Source of the DNA: Dromaius novaehollandiae
Taxonomy: Eukaryota; Chordata; Aves; Casuariiformes; Dromaiidae
DNA length: 64,000 nucleotides
NCBI RefSeq assembly: GCF_036370855.1
Contig: NC_088101.1
Span: 34,496,585 to 34,560,584 of the forward strand
Direction: 5' to 3'
Shown here: positions 11,902 to 25,299 of the stretch, piece after piece
Layout: each line of letters starts with the position of its first letter
Position numbering within the stretch: the first letter of the stretch is position 1
Position numbers and translations under genes: made by a program
Notes under the pieces: model-generated
Told to the model about the DNA's origin: nothing
What the model saw: only the letters and a program-made list of their open reading frames with translations
Database searches by the model: none

Positions 11902-14842
11902 TGAACATAGGCCTTCAGGTAACATGCATTTTCAGATAACTCACACAAAATCAGAGGCAAAATCAGAGATAAGGGAAATACTGAGGAAAAGGCAACAGGC
12001 TACCAGAGAAAAGGACCAGAAAAAAGAGGCCAAACAAAGAGTCTTAGGGGAAATTTTACTTCAAGTTTTACTCTCATTACCTAGACACCAAAAACCTTCA
12101 CAGAAGTCAATGTGTAAAGTAGGGTTTTCTGATTGGTTGGTTATTTTTCTTCCCAAATGAGCCTCAGTTTTTATGTTTGAAAATATGGTAGTTCAAAAAT
12201 ATCAAAGACTTCATAGTGACAGCCCAACTTTTCCTGCAGGCGTCCAGCTGCACCTTCTCAGTGGTTCAAGTCTTGAATGTTTCATGGCCGAACAGAAGCA
12301 CAACTTCAAGGAAGAAAAATAATTTTTTTTTTAGACCTTTCGCCCCTTTGTTGAGCCCCTGCTTCACAGAAATTCTCAAATTTTTGGAGGATTAGCTTGC
12401 TATTAAACATTTTTGTTCAATAATCAGGCTCAGCTGGAGTTTTTATTTAATTAGCTGTACTAATCATGAATCATCAGGTTTCCTAGAGCTCTATTTTACT
12501 GAGAGAATAACGTCTGTATCCAATATTCTTGCCACATTTTACATGCACCAAATACAATCACACCAAATGGGTAAGCAAGTTTTGTGGGACTGAAACAAAC
12601 GTAACCGCAAGTTCAAGATGGCCACTTAAAGGTGAGCCAGGCGTCTGTGTTCAGCACTCCTAAAGTTGAGAATTGGGCATTTCTCTGCCCAGGTGTGATT
12701 TTTCTTTCTTTTAAATTTGAACAAAACTTATGCAGCCACTCAAGAAAAATATATCCATTATTATTAGACATTTCTGTGGAGAAACCTCTGACTCTGGTTG
12801 TTCCGGTCAGCAAATTCCTTAAAATACATGCAACTGAATGGATATTCCCTTTACTGCATTAATGCTGTGCCTAACATGATGGGATAATTCCCTTTTCTAG
12901 AATTTCCTGGGATACTCCCATGGTAAAATGGAAATCAGATAAATTGTGGGTTGGACTGAGAACCGTCTCTTCTGCTTGAGTGGAAAGAACAGGTAAAGGT
13001 AAAGCAATTTTGGCCAGGTGTTGACCAACCGAGGAAGATAATCAGGAGTTTGAAAGCAGAAGGCACTGCCGAGGTGCACGACCAGGCCCTGGCTGAACTC
13101 ATGGTGCTGAGAAGGGCACTTCTGCAGCTCCTTGCTTGTAGTACTGCTACTCTAGCACTAAAACCCAGCCGGGGGAAATACTGAAGCAGAATGAAGCAGG
13201 CACAGCTAAAAGGCGTAAAGGAAAAAAGAAGGTTTACCAAGAAAACATGGCCTAGAAGAGCTCTAAAAACTGAGCCGCTCTTACTTGGGGCACCCCGCGT
13301 CTCTGGGGAGGTGCTGTGCCTCTCGGCCCGTGCTGTTGTGAGCGGGCTCGGCTGCAGCTGGGGTCGCGGGATCTGACAGCACACGGCATCTCGGGAGAAA
13401 CTTTCAGCACCCCGAGTGGTCAAGCTGAGAAGAAAAGCAACAGAAGCTGAAACAGCCGGTACACTCAGCCTGCCTGCCACGCTCACAGAAATAGGGAACA
13501 TGACAGCACAACGAACTAAAGGCTAAAGATGATTTACATAAGATAGTGGAAAGAACTGATAAGAGGCTTGAGGGGAAAAAAAAACTTAAAATGTATAAAA
13601 TCAGGAAGAATGTGCTAGAGAGATCCTACGGTTTTTAAAGAGCCAGTAAAAGAAATTGCTGGCAGCAAGGACTTCCTCAGAGTCTTTGAGAACAGGCCGA
13701 GACCCAAAAGGCTGCAGTGAAGCAAATAAACCGCCAATCTTTTGGAAGGAAAACCCAACAAACTAAAAGACCATAAGTTAGAGACTCATACTCCAGTCAC
13801 TGACAGGTGTGCAACAGCAGAAACTTTGAAGTATGTTGGGAGAAAACAGACCTTGCACCGTGGGCAGCAAAAGCAGGGAAAATGCTAGGTACTGGGGAAA
13901 AAAGTGACACAAAACAGATAACATTTAGCAACACAAGTTACCAACCCCTGGAGCATGTTGAAAAAGACTTTGATCCATCCATAAGGTCTATTGGGGGGTG
14001 AAATATTCCTCCGGTCTGAAGATTAATTCCAGAAGTAACCATCCTTACTGTTCACTTCAATGCAATAAAGCAGTGGGGGGAGCACTAAGCTCATACCACA
14101 TTTGCTTTTTCATATATGCCATATCAAAAGAAGTGCACTAGTCCAATATCTCAGTCTACACCTACCACAGGTATGCAGGCAAAATCCAGCCCAGCTCTGG
14201 TGCCACCTCTACTGCTTTAGCAAAATGTGTTTCCTCTACCCAGACGCTGTCCTCGTGCCATCACAATTACATCAGTCCTATTACTAAAAGTATCGTCTGT
14301 CATTTATGAAGGTAGAAAATACTTATTAAACACTAAGAATGAAAATTGCAGCCCTCTTTATATCCCTGTCTTTCTGCCTATGTTCAACAAGCCATTAAAG
14401 ACAATGAGATTATTTAAGGATTTCTATTTTGAGTTACTTTTGGACACGTCAACACTCTTCCATTTTTATCCCCTTCAACATTAATGATGTAGGACAGCTG
14501 ACAATACATTGAGCTGCTGAGCCAGCAGAGAGAGTGGAGAAGGATGGGTCATATTCTTCTTTCAGATACTCCAGTGTTAATTTGAAGCTTAATTCCAGTT
14601 AAAAAGGTAACTGCAAAACAGGAGGGAAAATTTGAATTCAAACATCCACAGAACTACAGATTAGAGGGCTGCATTTAAGCCTGTCTTATGATGAACTGAA
14701 AATTAGAATGAGAGCAGAAGCTGTAACCCTTTTCTGTGACACCAGGATTTTGCCTTCACATACAAGCAAGCTAGTCACGAAGAAGGATGGTTTAGTAACA
14801 AGGGAACTGACAGTTTTGGGGACCCAAAACTCCTGAATGCAC

Positions 14843-15010
14843 TGCTCTGCCATCAACAATTTCTGTGACTATGGGGGGACTTTCAGCTTCTCTCTGCTTC
14901 AGTTTTACATTTGTCAGATGGGAGATGTAGCACTTGTTTGCTTCCCAAGAGTTGTGTTGGGGAAAACGTGTTCAGATTGCCAAGGGTCCAAATGTTACAG
15001 TCTGGGGAAC
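14843..15010 (+). mobile_element. Ancient MIR/L2/L3-type retroposon fragment
   Basis: The segment follows the classic order of this family: a CTCTGCC box, then TTCTGTGACTATGG (family TGTGTGACCTTGGG), then TCTCTGCTTCAGTTTTAC, then ATTTGTCAGATGGGAGAT, then GTAGCACTTG, then a GTTGTGTT box. Matches run in register for roughly 150 bp with many substitutions, as expected of an insertion predating bird radiation. It has no coding capacity. Family assignment is by remembered consensus; MIR, L2 and L3/CR1-type tails share this motif and I cannot separate them. Confidence 0.7.
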
Positions 15011-15169
15011 GATAGATGTTTCTTAGGTCAGGTGGAAGTTGCCCTCCAGACTGCAACCGCTGCAGCAACTGAACAGGATTTGGTCTGATACGCCACCATC
15101 TAGCCTGATGCGACTGACATCATCTGCTCAGCAACATCATCAGTGCCAGCTCTTTCCAATAGATTTAGG

Positions 15170-15202
15170 CTGAATTCTTTATTCAGCTGAAATTCTTTAT
15201 TC
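15170..15202. repeat. Short tandem near-duplication
   Basis: CTGAATTCTTTATTC is followed after two bases by CTGAAATTCTTTATTC, differing by one extra A. This is a local slippage-type duplication without other notable features. Confidence 0.85.
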
Positions 15203-17203
15203 TCTTATGCTGGCTCAGCCAGGACCAAGTATCTGTAAGGTCTCTTTCTTGGCCTTTGCGAAGAGGGCTCCTGGCAGAAAACCTGAGAGTTGGTGCTAGG
15301 TCAAGAAGAAGAACTGGGTATATGCCAGGCTGAGGAAGGAGATACACCTCTAGGTATCCCAGTGCTCTGGCTGCTCCCCAGCTGTGGCCACAGTGCTGTG
15401 CCATGCATAGCAGGTGGGGTACAATTTAGGAGGGCAGAAAGAGATATCCTGACAGCACAGGAATAGGAAAGGAGCCAGCTGCCTCACCCAGACCTTTGTA
15501 ATGGGCTGTGCAGGAAGAGCACAGGCCTGAACTGGAGTAAGCATGTCTTCTCCATGATCTGCACAGGTCTACCTAGCTGCTGGCTCAAGGGTTTGAATCA
15601 CTGTTGCTAGTATACTCATACTGGCAGGTCTAAGCTACTCAACAAGAAATTAAACCTGAAGGGTTCCTTCTGCCAATGAAAATGTTCATCAGCTTGCATT
15701 TCATTAAATGGCATTCGTCTGCATCGTGTGGCACCGCATTACAATACTTACACAGCCATTAATTGCAGAGCTGGTGCACGACAGCAGAACAGCCTGCTGT
15801 CCTTCTCGCTGCCTTCCTCAAAAACCCCAGTCCCAGCACAGGCCAAGGGAGCTGTAACCAGAAAGGTCAGTAGCCAGAAGCTGCAGTAGCCTCCAAGTAG
15901 CAAGAGATTTGGTAGGCAGTGACTCTAAGTGGGTTTTTGGAGCTAGAGACACTGTAGGTGACAATTCTGCAACCAATTGTTCATTCGGCCTCTCTGACTT
16001 TTTCCTCTCTAGCATCTTTTAATCTGCCTGTCAGCCAACTTGTTTTTAGCACAACATTTGAAACAGGAGTGACTCAGCCTACAAAGGCTGAAGAAAAGCT
16101 GTCCAAGCAGAAAGGCTTTTCGAAAAAAGGGTGTGAAACTCACAAAGAACATTTAATAAATGTCCAGATTACTTTAACCACTACTTACGGCCAAACAGAA
16201 TAGATGGCAAGTCTCAGATTTGCTCTGTATTTGTGGAGCACCGTTTGCAAAACTCAGGCACTCCGAGCAGCTCCCAGCAGCTTTGGGGTTACGCACCGCT
16301 GCTTTTCTGTGACAGATTAACAGATCTGCAAAGCGTCTGAAGGAGCAGGGCAGCTCCAGCTCTGCCCCTTGTCCCATCACGGCGCAGCTCGCTCCTGCCT
16401 GCGCAGGACTGCCGGGTGCTGGGGGCCACGCTAGGGGCACAGCTCCCACCGTGACGCCTCTTGGCCCTGCACGCTATGACTGCACTGGAGGTCGCTGCAG
16501 CTGGAGATGAAGAAGGGGCTCCTCCGAGTATTTGCTGTCATTCACGTTGTCACTACATTAGGAAGATCAGCTCTCTCAAAGACCCCTCTGACATGCTGGA
16601 TACAGCTTAATGCACTCCATTGATTCCACAAGGGACTGACTTCAAACAAAATTCAAAGGCTGAAAGCACACATAGGTTAAGAAGCCAGAAGCTTTCCACC
16701 AGCCAGCAGAGTCCACCCACCACCTCCCTGGAAGCTAAAGATAATCAGATAAACATGTCACTGAATGCATCTGCAGTCCTGTTCTCCTCCCCCCCTCACG
16801 CTGACTTGTTCTCATTTCAACATAAATAATTCCCAGAGCGCTCACATATTCAGCATGCACCACATTACAACTAGTCCTAGACACACAAAGACTGTACTGC
16901 TGCCTTCAGCTTTGCAAAATGCATATGACACTGTAGGAGCAAGAGGCATCGCAGGAGGGTCTCTTCACCCTGTACCCCACCCTTCTGCGGTAATGAACAA
17001 GGTAGATTAAAGCCTGTGGTTAACAAGACACAAACCAGCACACTTATTTTCCATTCTTTGGCCTCCAGAAGTACATTTCAGGTCTATCTGGTCCTCTACC
17101 AAAAGCAATGTTGTACTGGGCCTCATGCCACAGCTAAATCTTTTACAGAGAAACATAGCTGTTATGCGTGCACTATTACCAAACATATCTTACTTAAGAG
17201 CAT

Positions 17204-17248
17204 AGGCCCAATCCTACCAACACTGAAAATTCATCAAAGTCAATACTC
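17204..17248. repeat. Ancient amniote repeat fragment
   Basis: GGCCCAATCCTACCAACACTG followed by ATTCATCAAAGTCAATA closely follows the widespread old amniote pattern GGGCCCGATCCTGCAAACACT...GAAGTCAATGGGA. The second palindromic arm is not visible. The similarity is recalled, not computed. Confidence 0.45.
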
Positions 17249-17543
17249 TAGTCTTAATGATACCCTCATCACTGTAAGTATCTACTGCCCTCCAGAAGTA
17301 TATCAAACGATGAGACAAATGCCTGTCATTTTCATTCGGACTGGAAAATGATGCAAGGGCTTTTTCTTGATTATTAAATTTTTTAACATGCTGTACTCTG
17401 TACTGTTATTGAAAGCAAGAAACTCTGCCTGCTGCAGGATCACACACTCTATGGGAAACCTCTACCATGGTGTCTGATGTAATGAGCTATACCACAAATG
17501 TCTTGCTTCTGATTTAGCACCTTTCTTGGGATTTATGTAAGGT

Positions 17544-17564
17544 GGGGGGGGGGGGGGGTTGGGG
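17544..17564. repeat. G15 homopolymer plus G4
   Basis: Fifteen G, then TT, then GGGG. Possible quadruplex on this strand; the length is likely polymorphic and assembly-sensitive. Confidence 0.95.
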
Positions 17565-20451
17565 AGGTATAAAAATCACAACTAAAAGAATGAAAGCTAT
17601 TCAAAATAATTTAGAGCAGAAAATTGGCATCATTGTTTTAGAATATGTCAATCACAAAAGGAGTTTTAATTAAGAGGAACTGAAGAGACAAAAGGGCTGA
17701 TTTTCGAAACTAGACATCAGTGATGAATTTCAGGATCAGACTTTTTAAAGACTTCAACACTTTATAGTCACATGTCCCATACATATGTGACAAAGATTTC
17801 ATAAGCCATTCTCTGCAAAAGCCAGGGTTAGATCCTCACTGGTATCAACTGATGAATGCAGATTGGATTCAGTGGAGTCATACTGGTTGACATGACTTGA
17901 TAATCTTGTCCTTAGATTCATTTGCTTGTATAAACTGCATTTCTTTACCCAGACCAGTAGGCTGTACAGTTTACTTGCATTTGAAGTAGTTTGCACTTAA
18001 CAGTTCCTTTTCTTTGGGATGTCATACATACAGCCCATCATATATACAGCTGTTTGAATGACCACAATTATTCCCATAGTTTTAGAGATCCTTTTTGAAT
18101 ACAGGCACCTCTGTCTTACTAACTCACAGGGGAAATACAACTGTACCTGCCACCACGATTTGGATACCCTGCTAGCAAGGCATGCCAGCAGATGTAATCA
18201 TCTACCTTGCCATCAATGATTCAAGTGAAAGCCACCTAGTTATAGCAGTACAGAGCTCTGCAAGTAAATTAGTCCACTTAGAGCTCCATATTGCTGCAGC
18301 TAGCCTGTTTCCAGCTACCCAGGTGCTATGTGTTTATACTACATGAAGGAGTAACCTTGCCCTCAGATGTGCCCTCACACAGTTTCCCTTTGACTTTATA
18401 TTAAGGGATAGTAATTCACCGCCGCCTCACACACTAGCCTCTGCGGCCAGTAAGGAAAGGCATCTGCTCTCCTCTTTACTCCAGCTGTCCTCTCACATTT
18501 CTCCCCCATCAGCTCTGGAGAAGAAAGGTGCCTAGCGTATCTGAATGAATCCCCTGTAGCTACTGCTTCCTACCACAGGTATGTGGTCCAAGCCATAGTG
18601 CCGGCCTTAAAGGTTATGTCCATCCTCTTCACTTTCTTTAAGGAAAAGAAACACACTTTTAATGTTTTCCTCCTAAGAGGGAAAGTGACCTTTCATTGCA
18701 GAAAAACATACTAGCTGCACCATTAACACTGAGCAGTCAAGTCCTCGCTGCTTTGATTGAAGAGCTGTTTGAATAGCCATCCTCCTCTCACTGCTGTGAA
18801 ACTGGAACGCTGCAATTTCTGCTGTTTACATTCGTTGCTGTCAGTTGCACTTAATGCAAATGGTACATTTCTCAGTACTGTACATTAAAAGATTTCCTTA
18901 CATTTAATGGGAAAGACCCTTTCCACCGCAAAGTCATGACATGCCACATCAAGGAACGCCAAACATAGTCTGCTATCCAAGGTTTCATATTACCTATGTA
19001 CATATTGCTCAAGTAAGCACGTATGTTAAAGAAAATCTTCGAATGACATGATGTACAATCATTATTAACTGAAGTACCTCATTACTTCATTCTTGACGCT
19101 CAGTTTGAATGATATACCTCATTATTACTTACGCCTCTCTGCGCAGAGATGTTCTTACTCAAGATACACAAGGCAGTGATGTTTGGCCAGTGAAGCAGTT
19201 TCAACAGATGAATATCCTTACGTGTTTTATTGCTTGCACCTGTAGACCTTCAGTCCTCAAACAACAGCCAGAACAACACCAGTAAGTTATTTTATGTGTA
19301 TTTCTACTAGACGCTTTACTCCATATGAAGCTATACCCATGGCTTCAAAACTGCCAAGGTTATACCACCTCTTTAGCTTAGCATCCCTTCGCGCTGCTAA
19401 GACACAGCAGTACCAGCAGATACTTTCCTCACTAAAATGTCCTAAGTCCTGGTGTTTTTTAATTTTAAAAACGATTAAGCGTGGATGGATCGTGTGTGTG
19501 GTTTTCTACTCATCCATCAGGAGGCCTTTCAAAGTGATTTCCCCGCATCTCAGAATAGGGCTGATTTTTCTGTGTCTCAGTACGCTCGTGCGCGAGTGCC
19601 TGCCTTCAGTGACCCCGGCACAGGGATAGCAGCCTCCCAGCTATCTCCAGTGGCTAGCATCAGTTCTGAAACGGGAGGGAATAGAGGCACAAAACCAGTA
19701 TATCATACGAGGGAATCAATCTTGCAGAAAAATGTAAAAATCAGCATGAATGAATAGCTTCATGTTATTCAATATTCATAACTTTCAGAACGCTTTTTCA
19801 TTTAAAGGTGGTGAAGGGAACAGTGAAGTTAGCATTCGAAATTCAGGGTGCAATTCCTGTTGCACAGGTTTAGTATTCAGATGTTTAGAAGTCAGTCACA
19901 CTTAGTCTGTTTCAGAGACATGGCCTTTCTGCCTTGTTTGTGAGAAAAGCAAAGTATGAGTATCTGCAGTACTACTGAGCCTGCAATACTGAGCCAGATC
20001 TTGGGGGGTTTTAATCAGACAAAAGCCCTAACTCCCGTCGTGGGTTTGCCTGCACAAAAATGGAAGGCTTTGGCTAGGAATATTTTAGTGAAAGCTTATC
20101 GTTTGAAATTCATTTCTACAGAAAATGCTTGGAAATGTCCTCAGTGTACCTCAGCCTCGTGTTTTCTTTGTCAGGCACAACTGCAAAAATAATGTAAGGT
20201 TAAACCTAGCCCAAACACTATGCAATTCAAAAATGTTCCTCCGTATATTGCCAGACAAGAAAAAGAGGAGGAATGTGAGATTAATACATCGCACATATAC
20301 TAATGGAGTCCATCACATCCGATTGTGAGAAAGTGAAGATTTCCCACAGAGAGGAAAAAAACTGCTGGAAAATGTTTTTCTTAAAATACTTCCCACTGCT
20401 CGACGTAGAGCCCAAGTTTAGGTTAGCAGAGGCCCCGTTTCACCCAGCGCA

Positions 20452-20519
20452 GCCCAGGACACAGGAGCATCCCGGTGTCTCCACAAAGCGCTTCCTGGGT
20501 TTTTGCCCAGGACACAGGA
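20452..20519. repeat. 15-bp direct repeat pair
   Basis: GCCCAGGACACAGGA occurs at 20452-20466 and again at 20505-20519 inside a GC-rich patch. The intervening 38 bases are not repeated. No function is evident. Confidence 0.9.
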
Positions 20520-21169
20520 TTTTCTATGTCACCCAGGGCTCAGGCTGCAGCTCTGGGGTCCCGGGGCCAGGCAGGGGCAGCGCCGTGGCGGGGCTGGAGC
20601 CGGCACCGCTGTGGGCTGAGATGGGGCCCTGTGACTTGCTGTTTGAAGGGATGCCGGGGAGGCTTACGAACTGGTTGTTCATTACCAGAAGAACTATTTA
20701 TAAGCTAGGAAAAACATATCGAATCCACACATGAGATTAACTACATGAAAATGGGATGATGCCTTACTAGCAAAAAAAAAAAATTGAAAATACAAGCTGA
20801 TATTAGCTCCCTGCCTGCCCTTCAACGCTTCCTGCAGGGACTCGTGCAGGTGAGGGGGGCAGAGAAATACGACCGCGCTGTTTTGGGTTGTCTGGTCTCT
20901 TCACAATTTGCTTGTCTTGATAACAAGCATCTGACAAGGCCCAGAGACTCCTGCCAGCCTGCGCTGGGCTTCAAAGCATAATAAAACACCCTGTGTGTTC
21001 AGCAGCCTCGTCTTCTGCAGCCAGGGCAAGCAATAACATATTAAGGCCTGGTCCTAACAACAGAATTTATGCAGGTACATGAAGCAGTGCATAAAGGGCC
21101 TATGAGGTTTTTAATGCAGTTATCTACCCTGAGAGCCTCCCTTTAAAAAAAAATATGCTGTCTGAGGTG

Positions 21170-21450
21170 GCCTCACATGCAAGCTGATGATGGGTAGTTA
21201 AATTGGACAATTACTGAGTGAGAAGTGCATAATTAATGAACAGTCGCCGTATATGTTTGGAAATCTGTGACCCAAAGACAGAATAGGTGGCTAAGCCACT
21301 AAAATAAATGACTTGTTCAGCTCATTACCTTATCAGCATTTGTTTAGGGGTTCTTTGGTGCCCTATCAACATTCTCATCAGTTCCACTTAAATTACATTT
21401 TTGTAGTGCATTGTTACAAATGCTAATTTATGCCTAGAAAGTAATAGCTT
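21170..21450. promoter_or_regulatory. Candidate conserved non-coding block
   Basis: Complex AT-rich sequence with GCATAATTAATGAAC, CTCATTACC, TTATCAGC (GATA core on the other strand) and AAATGCTAATTTATGC (homeodomain/POU-like). It is free of simple repeats. The cluster of homeodomain and POU-type cores is what vertebrate developmental enhancers look like, but conservation is untested. Confidence 0.25.
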
Positions 21451-24400
21451 CATTTCTTACCTCATGAAGAAGCAGATGAATGAAAGCATACTTCTACAGA
21501 GCAAAAAAAAAGATTATTCGGGGGGGGTTCAATGACTATTGGATTTTGCATTTAGAGGAGCACATCCTGAGACTCTGTTCAGATGCTTTAGGAGAAAACA
21601 AGGACATTCAAATCCTAATACAAAGCAGACAGGGAGGCGGGGGGAGAAGGGAGAAGGGAATTGCACTGGGCGCGCAGACCAGCCGCCGTCGATCATCCCT
21701 ACAACAGGCATGGGAGCGCTGGTACCTAGTTCGTCTCCAGCACAGGGGTGTCACAGGCAGGGAATAAAAACCGAAATGAATCTGGAGAATTCCCCGCACC
21801 GAGCCGGAGTGCGAGGCCGGCTGCCTGCGATGCAGCATTCATCCTGCAGCCATCTGTGGGGAGAGGGAAGGAAGAGCTACAGAGATTCAGACCTGCGAGA
21901 TTTCCAGAGACCTCCTCCCCGCTAAACATGGCTTTTCCGAAAGCCTTAAGCAAAGGAAAGACCTTGCTGGCTCTTACTCTCTGAGCAAGAGCCCATGCAG
22001 AACCCTCTCATTTCTGGCAGTAGAGTCCCGGTCCCTCTCTAGTGGACCTGCTAATGAGAAAAAAAACACATCTTTTTAATGTGAAGCTAATCACTGCATG
22101 TCCAAAGTAATGGTTCTGCCAGGTCTGATTTATACTCAGAATTTGCTGGAGGGGGAAAATTGCCCGAATGCAGGACAGAGATGACCCCAAGGGGCCAGTG
22201 CTCTTCCCACCAAGCCAAGAGGGGTGGCACATCCAGCACCAGCTCCCTTCTCACCGGGAGCTGGGGCAGCGCAGCATCAGTCAGACTGCTTCAGCAGTAA
22301 GGCAAATCTGTTGTCTCGCTGGCCCAATCTCATCCCTCCCAGAGAAACTACAACTGGAAAAAAGAAAGAAAGATGCCAGCTGTGGTGGATAGTCCTACCT
22401 GTACCCAAGCACAAACCACCTGAGAACACCTCTGGGTAGGACGAACCTTCCCTCGCTTCCAAATAAAAGGCAGCAGAAGGCAGCAAAAGCAGAAAAGGGA
22501 GAGAAATTTTAGTAGCAGGGATCACCACTGGCATCTAGTATCCCTACTGTGATAAAGGAGACAGCCTTTCCCTGGGAAATTTAAGGTCCAGGCTATAGAC
22601 TTTTTCATTTGCCACTTTAAAAGTACTTTTATACTGTGGGTCAGTATTTTTTGCTGTCTCCGTGTCATGTACGATTGCAACACCAGTGGAAGGAGCCTCT
22701 GCCTCCATTTTTGATTAATACAAGTGACACTTCTCAACTATTTTTATGTGGCTACTGTCACTCACATCAACTTTAAAATCTCATTTTAGTCAGGACAGCC
22801 TTGAAAATGCTGCCTCACTTCCCTGGAAGTACCTGCAAGTATTTTCATTTACTCTTATTTCCATGATGATTTTATTTTCTTCTTTTTACAGTTTCTCTTT
22901 CCTGTAATGTGTCTGGCAATCCCTTAAAGCAAGCAGAGAGCAAAGAAGCAAGCCCTAGAAGCTGCAAAGTGTGGAAGAAGTCTGAATATCTCAATTTAAA
23001 AAGCACTTTTCCTCTAAACGTCCTTCAAGCTTTAGATTTACCTTCTATAGAGCATGATCTATTTTTAGTTCACGGGGTCAGGGACCTTTCCTTGCCAATT
23101 GCTACATGGCCAATAGTTCAAAAACTATTGACCAACTAGGAGAGCAGCAGTACAAAACTGTTTTAGGTCTTATGACCCTGTCTCAGCCAAATGGATTGTT
23201 TTTGAGAAGCCCTGAGGATAATAAATTATATAGCCAAATAGACACATTAAAACACTTTGGCTGCACAGAAGACCAAAAAGTGCTGTGGTGATGATAGGCC
23301 ACATTTTAACTCCATAATGAGCACAGGTCATACAGTGGCTTTTAATTTACTTGGAATGCAGTTGCTTGGGTGTTAAGACCTTAGTTCCTTCGCTAGGCAA
23401 AGGAAGCTAAAAACATGACTCTGAAATCTCTTCACAGTTTAATCCAAGTGAACTCTCTTCACACCATTTACCTCCCTTACAATTAATTCTGGGACAATGT
23501 CAGGCAAGTAAGCATACAAATAAAAACAAAGCAGGCACTATTGCAGGATTTTGGTGGCAACGCAAACCTCTCCTGAAGAGAAAGGAGAACTAAGGGAAGG
23601 GCTGCTGAGGGATTAACAAAGTAAGTGACCCTAATTTTATAGTAAATCTCCTGCGAAGATTATATAAAGTCACAAGAAGGAAAGAGGGAGCAACTAATAA
23701 GTGAGTGCACAGTGCAGGGTTTCTTGCATTAAAAAAAGAAAGACTCAGGCAGTCAGGGCAAAAGCATCACGGGGGGTGCTCTCTCTTCAGCCCCAGGGCA
23801 GTTCTGCCCAGGGACGTGGTGCAGGGTGTGCAGCTTGGGAGAGAGGGCAGAGACGTGCTGGCACGGCCAGGAGCCGCTTGGCCGGGGCAGTGCTGCAAAC
23901 TGCCCTTTCCTGCTCGCAGAAGTAGCCTGATCTCCCTGCAAAGCCTTCCAGGACAGAGGGAAGAAGAACAGCAGAACGGCTGCATGACCTAGTAACCCAC
24001 TGATGTGGGTTTATATTTTAACCGAGCTTTCGGCTGGTGGACTGAAGGAGAGAAACAGCTTTGTTATTGGCCTGGCTCAGCCTTTGCCAGAAAGGGTCAA
24101 GCCCGCTTTTCGGACTTTGAAGCGGATGCATTGAGAAGGTCTGAGATAGCATGAAAAGGAATAAAAAGGAAATTAAAAGAAAACCCTTAAAGGAAAAAAA
24201 TTCTGTTCCAAGAAAGCTGTGGCCTTTTCAATTTCTCTGAAAAGTTACAAAGCATCCCTTAATGTCCATGAGTCCCTCCCTCTGTCCAGCCCAGGGTGGC
24301 TGTGCCTGTGTCTCAGCTGCCACAGGACACACCACCTGAAACTGGCCACTACAATTCGTCTTCTTTCCTTTTATTATTTCTTTCTGTGGACTAACAGCAG

Positions 24401-25050
24401 TTTCCCTCGAAGACCCTTTGAGTTTGCTGACACAAATCCATTCTGCATCCATAATGCCAGGCAGCTGTGAGTGATCCTAAAATCCACTGAGTTCACACAT
24501 ACAAAAAAATTTGGATTATTAGCTTAAATATAGCTTTCCAGGTTAAGGCACAGGAAATGCCAGGCTAAAGAGTTTTATATCCACAGTGACAGCAGGATTT
24601 TAGTCCCTAGAGCTGGGTGTAGGAGTTTGGAAGCTCAGGACACTCAGACAGACGTCTTCCCCTTCCCAGCCTTTAGTCATCCATGTACCTCTGCTCGCTT
24701 GTTATTCTAGGCAGCTGTCTGTTTTACTGGTATGACAAGGTTTGCATAAGCCAAGCAACTTAGATGCACTCTTTATCCATTGTCTCCCAGACTGATTTTG
24801 TTCTAATACATATAGAGTAGATTTGTGTTATCAAATCAGGAAAAAAAACATCTTAGACATCAGAAAAGGTACACAGCAGAAGTCCTACACAGTGCGTGTG
24901 CACCAAACTGCATCCCAAATTTGGTTTTTGGCACAGTGAGGTAGATGATAACCAGAAACTCTTGAGCTAAAGACATATTTGGATTTCAGCTTCACCCCAC
25001 AGCCACTGAAACACACATCTCAACCTGCAGCTTTTCTGCATGCAGTTGAC

Positions 25051-25084
25051 TTTTTTTTCTTTTTTTCTTTTTTTTTTTTTTTTT
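25051..25084. repeat. T-rich tract
   Basis: Thirty-four bases that are all T except for two C. On the minus strand it is an A-rich tract, but no retroposon body precedes it there, so it is called simple low complexity. Confidence 0.9.
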
Positions 25085-25299
25085 GATGAGACATGTTCCC
25101 GCACGTTACTACAAACAGCGTCAGGACTATCTGTTACTTCTATAGCACAACACTGTACCACCAGTGATCACAATGGAGACACAGCATATAAGCCATGGTG
25201 ACAAGTTGCCAGTTACTTTTATCAGCCCTATCTTCTCCTTATAGATATAAGAAGTAATAAATGTCATCAGTATTTACACAGCCCCCATCGGCCTCATGC

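Larger units (their letters stand above)
9991..14842. other. Non-coding stretch, no gene seen
   Basis: No coding region is supported. A 188-codon minus-strand open frame at 12935-13501 is Ser/Phe/Leu-rich with no recognisable domain, and lies over a somewhat CpG-richer patch (13070-13400), which lowers stop-codon frequency. The rest is AT-leaning, with enhancer-like sequence at 10060-10330 and 12400-12580 and a 22-bp palindrome at 11880-11901. Confidence 0.65.
15011..17543. other. Non-coding stretch
   Basis: No gene is supported; open frames are under about 110 codons. It contains a short near-duplication (15170-15202), a GC-rich patch near 16370-16470 and an old repeat fragment at 17204-17248. 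Confidence 0.7.
17565..25050. other. Non-coding stretch, no gene seen
   Basis: No coding region is supported. Open frames of up to 143 codons near 20303-20734 and 21539-21925 coincide with GC-richer patches and resemble no known proteins. A good-looking splice acceptor (pyrimidine tract ending TTTTTACAG) sits at 22881-22891, but no open, conserved-looking frame with a donor follows. An 8-bp inverted repeat (CAATAGTT/AACTATTG, loop CAAA) lies at 23111-23130. Enhancer-like AT-rich sequence is found at 18720-19060 and 21170-21450. Confidence 0.65.

Noticed and set aside
12935..13501. 188-codon minus-strand open frame beginning with a real ATG
   Set aside because: Ser/Leu/Phe-rich, no known domain, no splice context, and lies over a CpG-richer patch that thins stop codons. 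A frame of this length is expected by chance in 64 kb.
22881..22891. Strong splice-acceptor-like site (pyrimidine tract, TTTTTACAG)
   Set aside because: The following sequence gives no plausible conserved exon and has no good donor at a suitable distance; acceptor-like tracts are common by chance.
25051..25084. T-rich tract as a poly(A) tail of a minus-strand retroposon
   Set aside because: No retroposon body or target-site duplication is recognisable next to it.
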